Source of the DNA: an uncultured Bacteroidota bacterium | GTDB lineage: Bacteria; Bacteroidota; Bacteroidia; 2-12-FULL-35-15 | Assembly (NCBI GenBank): GCA_903881065.1 | Contig: CAIRRW010000469.1 | Coordinates: 1 to 7,371 of the forward strand | Direction of reading: 5' to 3' | DNA length: 7,371 bases | In this document: one piece after another, positions 5,246 to 7,371 of the stretch | Layout: each line of letters starts with the position of its first letter | How positions within the stretch are numbered: position 1 is the first letter of the stretch | Notes under the pieces: generated by a model | Databases searched by the model: none | What the model saw: only the letters and a program-made list of their open reading frames with translations | What the model was told of the DNA's origin: nothing | Position numbers and translations under genes: made by a program

Positions 5246-6607
5246 ATGAAAAAACTATTACTCACAATTCCAATTTACCTTCTTTCGCTTAATTTTATTT
5301 ATGGACAGTTTATAGTTAAAAACCAATTGTTTCAACCCACAGGGGTGTCCAATCAAGGCTTGGTAGCAGGCTATTTAGCTCAGGCAGGTCCTTACTCCAT
5401 CTGGAAACCGGATTCAACAATTACTGTAAATATTGGAGGACTTGCACCTGGAAATGGAATAGGTAGTAAGGCAGGTTTTTCGGATGATGGAAACTTTTTA
5501 TGCGGAACCAGCTATGGTGCGTCAGGTGCCGAAATGTCGTATTATAATCAAACAACACACCAATGGAATGTTATCGGTAGTTTAGGTTTTGTAGTTGACG
5601 GTACTGTTGGTGGTGGCTTTGGCATATCAGGCGATGGTAATACAGTGGTAGGTTTATCGTGGGCAGATACTGCCGGAGGACATGCGTATGCGCATGCTGT
5701 AGCATGGAATCAGGCAGAAGGAATAATGGATTTGGGAAGCCTGCACGACAGCATTCATGCAAGTACACGTGCCAATGCAGCAAGTTATGACGGGAAACTG
5801 GTGGTAGGCTGGCAGGATTTTAATGGGCCATGGAAATCGGCTGTATGGCTAAAAAACCCTGCCGGCGGATATTTTCGTAATAAATATTTACTTATAGATA
5901 CTACATTAAGTGCTGCTGACGATTATAATCAGTTGGGCGAATGCAGCGTTGTTTCGGCTAACGGTGTATGGATAGGTGGTTATGGCGATTATGCCAACAA
6001 TAATCAACCATGGCTATGGAGCAGACCTACAGGTGTAATTAATTTAGGAAGTTTACCAAATACAGGTACAGGTTATGTATCAGGGATAAATGCCAATGGA
6101 ACTATAGCTGTAGGTTGGTTTGACGGTGCACTTTTCGGTGACCCTCAAACACCTTTTATCTGGACATCTGCCGGAGGTTTGCAAAATTTGAATACATACA
6201 TACATACTGTTTTAGCTTTATCTACAGGCTCTATTAAGGTTTCTGCTGCAAGTTGTATGTCATACAACGGACAATATATTGCAGGTTATGGTGTAGATAC
6301 TACTAACTCTAATTCTATTGCATACCGTGTAAGTGCTGTTTCATCAGGAATAAGCGAACTAAACCAAACATCAGATATAACAGTGTTTCCAAATCCATTC
6401 GATTCACAAACAAACATTGTTTTTGCAGAAGAACAACTGAATACAATAATAAAAATAACGGATATAGTTGGAAAAGAAATTGAAACAATTAAGTTTACAG
6501 GCAGACAACTTGTTATAGAAAAAGCGGAAATGAAACCTGGTATTTACTTCGTAAGTATTGAACATGAAAATAAAAATGTAGTGAACAGGAAAGTGGTGGT
6601 GGAATAA
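5246..6607 (+). CDS. Secreted HAF-repeat (probable 7-bladed beta-propeller) protein with T9SS sorting domain
   Basis: This 453-residue protein is exported in two steps. A Sec signal peptide (KK, hydrophobic core LLLTIPIYLLSLNFIYG, cleavage near residue 20/21) takes it to the periplasm. A C-terminal T9SS type A sorting domain then directs it across the outer membrane; it runs from VFPNPF (380-385) through KITDIVGKEI to PGIYFVSI (431-438) and KVVVE. The body has seven imperfect units, each opening with a (S/N)x(D/N)G...(V/I)xG motif, at about residues 35, 79, 128, 180, 238, 282 and 339. Several continue into AVxW (151-154, 199-201) and G(I/V)(M/I)(D/N)LGSL (159-166, 263-270), the HAF extracellular-repeat signature. 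Seven such units fit a closed beta-propeller. Ligand and enzymatic activity are unknown; it may be a surface or secreted binding protein. It sits second in a three-gene unit. Confidence 0.88.
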   Translation: MKKLLLTIPIYLLSLNFIYGQFIVKNQLFQPTGVSNQGLVAGYLAQAGPYSIWKPDSTITVNIGGLAPGNGIGSKAGFSDDGNFLCGTSYGASGAEMSYYNQTTHQWNVIGSLGFVVDGTVGGGFGISGDGNTVVGLSWADTAGGHAYAHAVAWNQAEGIMDLGSLHDSIHASTRANAASYDGKLVVGWQDFNGPWKSAVWLKNPAGGYFRNKYLLIDTTLSAADDYNQLGECSVVSANGVWIGGYGDYANNNQPWLWSRPTGVINLGSLPNTGTGYVSGINANGTIAVGWFDGALFGDPQTPFIWTSAGGLQNLNTYIHTVLALSTGSIKVSAASCMSYNGQYIAGYGVDTTNSNSIAYRVSAVSSGISELNQTSDITVFPNPFDSQTNIVFAEEQLNTIIKITDIVGKEIETIKFTGRQLVIEKAEMKPGIYFVSIEHENKNVVNRKVVVE

Positions 6608-6616
6608 ATAAAAAAA

Positions 6617-6650
6617 GGTAATCAAAAACGTAAGAGAATAAGTAAAGAAA
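6617..6650 (+). repeat. Leader-type repeat element, degenerate copy 4
   Basis: GGTAATCAAAAACGTAAGAG followed by AATAAGTAAAGAAA aligns to copies 1-3 with more changes. It ends 10 bases before the ATG at 6661, as copy 3 does for its gene. Alone it would pass as A-rich leader; position and order of blocks support the relationship. Confidence 0.45.
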
Positions 6651-6660
6651 CACAAAAGCA

Positions 6661-7275
6661 ATGAAATCGATAAAAAAACAAGTAACCAACATTGTGTTTG
6701 CATGTGTACTGCTTGTAATAGTATTAATAGGTGCCAGTAGCTTTAATAAATACCCTTTACAAACTGTAAACTGCACAGGCGAACAACGATGGGAAGTAAA
6801 AACCTTACAGGATAAAACTTCTGCCTCTATTAACTTTACTCCTATGACTATAAGTTTTGCTGAAATACTAAATATGAAAAAAATAAAAGGGTGGTCGCTG
6901 GCAAAGGATAATCCAAGGCAGCCCGATGAGTTTCAGGTATATACTGTGCAGGGCAAAATAGCTTTTGTAGATACCGAAACAGATGGTGATATACATATTG
7001 AATTAATGGATGAAAAAGATGCATCGTTACACTTGGTAGCCGAAATTCCTAATCCCGATTGTGATATTACCAAAATGACTGATAAAAAGTATCTTGATAT
7101 GTTCAGAAAAACAAGAAACGAATGGATGGAAAAATACAATGACGAACTTATCTGGTCGCACGGTACATTTGAAATTACTGGTATATTATTTCACGACAAA
7201 AGTAACCATGGTACAGGAGGCAACCAAAACGGTGTCGAACTTCATCCTGTAATTACTATTAATAAAATTAATTAA
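6661..7275 (+). CDS. Exported protein of unknown function with GVELHPV motif
   Basis: The 204-residue protein begins with a basic stretch and a hydrophobic segment (IVFACVLLVIVLIGASS, 11-27). This is probably a Sec signal peptide cleaved after ASS, or else an N-terminal anchor. There is no lipobox cysteine at the proper place. The second half carries a pattern I know from uncharacterised secreted proteins of several phyla: VYTVQGKIAFV (93-103), DGDIHIEL (108-115), LVAEIPNPDC (125-134), FEITGILFHD (170-179), then HGTGGNQNGVELHPVITI (183-200). The alternating strands recall an OB-fold-like small barrel, but that is inference. C37 and C134 could form a disulphide after export. The gap to the upstream gene is 53 bases with no promoter visible, so co-transcription with the T9SS protein is likely. 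Confidence 0.75.
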   Translation: MKSIKKQVTNIVFACVLLVIVLIGASSFNKYPLQTVNCTGEQRWEVKTLQDKTSASINFTPMTISFAEILNMKKIKGWSLAKDNPRQPDEFQVYTVQGKIAFVDTETDGDIHIELMDEKDASLHLVAEIPNPDCDITKMTDKKYLDMFRKTRNEWMEKYNDELIWSHGTFEITGILFHDKSNHGTGGNQNGVELHPVITINKIN

Positions 7276-7296
7276 TAGTAAATAGAAAAATTACGT

Positions 7297-7330
7297 TGAA
7301 GAAATCAGGGTTCTCGTTTCTTTATTTTTT
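7297..7330 (+). terminator. Possible terminator at the end of the three-gene unit
   Basis: TGAAGAAAT (7297-7305) can pair with GTTTCTTTA (7316-7324), two of the nine pairs being G.T, around a 10-base loop. A T-rich run continues to 7330. The stem is AT-rich and modest. If the facing gene at the right edge is real, the same structure lies at its end too. Confidence 0.4.
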
Positions 7331-7371
7331 AATATATGATTCCCATTCATATATTTTATCCTGTGAAGTTC
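7322..7371 (-). CDS. Possible 3' end of a convergent gene (partial)
   Basis: On the - strand one frame is open from the window edge and ends TSQDKIYEWESYIKK, stop at 7324-7322. The composition looks like a genuine protein C-terminus and its position, facing the preceding gene across a possible shared terminator, makes sense. Only 15 residues are visible, however, and another - strand frame is also open here (26 residues). No function can be given. Confidence 0.3.
   Translation of the reverse strand, partial: TSQDKIYEWESYIKK

Noticed and set aside
7331..7355. Perfect 9-base inverted repeat AATATATGA/TCATATATT as a terminator or operator
   Set aside because: Entirely AT-rich, without a T run in the right place, and it falls in the possible coding end of a - strand gene. 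Such palindromes arise easily by chance.

Overview
The window looks like chromosomal DNA from a member of the Bacteroidota. The secreted 453-residue protein ends in a type IX secretion (T9SS) type A sorting domain, which is confined to this phylum. Several genes are preceded by the Bacteroidota -7 box TAnnTTTG, the DNA is AT-rich, and Shine-Dalgarno sequences are poor or absent. I cannot name a genus.

All seven complete genes are on the + strand. In order: an atypical short-chain dehydrogenase/epimerase-like protein (480-1397); an unrecognised protein with three helix-turn-helix-like segments (1787-2581); a luciferase-like flavin monooxygenase (2902-3936); a 90-residue ABM-type alpha/beta-barrel protein (4293-4565) closed by a strong terminator; then a likely transcription unit of a 73-residue membrane protein (4955-5176), a secreted HAF-repeat, probably beta-propeller, T9SS protein (5246-6607) and an exported protein with an ELHP motif (6661-7275). 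A short fragment of a - strand gene may enter at the right edge. The first four genes each have their own promoter-like box and share no obvious pathway. The last three may form an extracytoplasmic module.

The most unusual content lies between the genes. Each gap of more than 300 bases in the first 4.9 kb carries members of a mosaic family of short palindromic repeats, all in the same orientation. Two copies match without gaps over 185 bases (38-222 and 1432-1616), and a third shares about 84 bases (from 2619). A separate 88-base module recurs at 1632-1719 and 2709-2796. One hairpin in this family shows compensatory base changes between copies, and a neighbouring position carries different hairpin sequences in different copies, so the structure rather than the sequence appears to be conserved. 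A second, unrelated, non-palindromic element of about 38 bases (core AACCGAAAACTG) sits just upstream of each gene in the last unit, with a further copy at 254-286.

I found no tRNA, rRNA, CRISPR array, transposase or phage gene. All repeat comparisons were aligned by eye and not computed.
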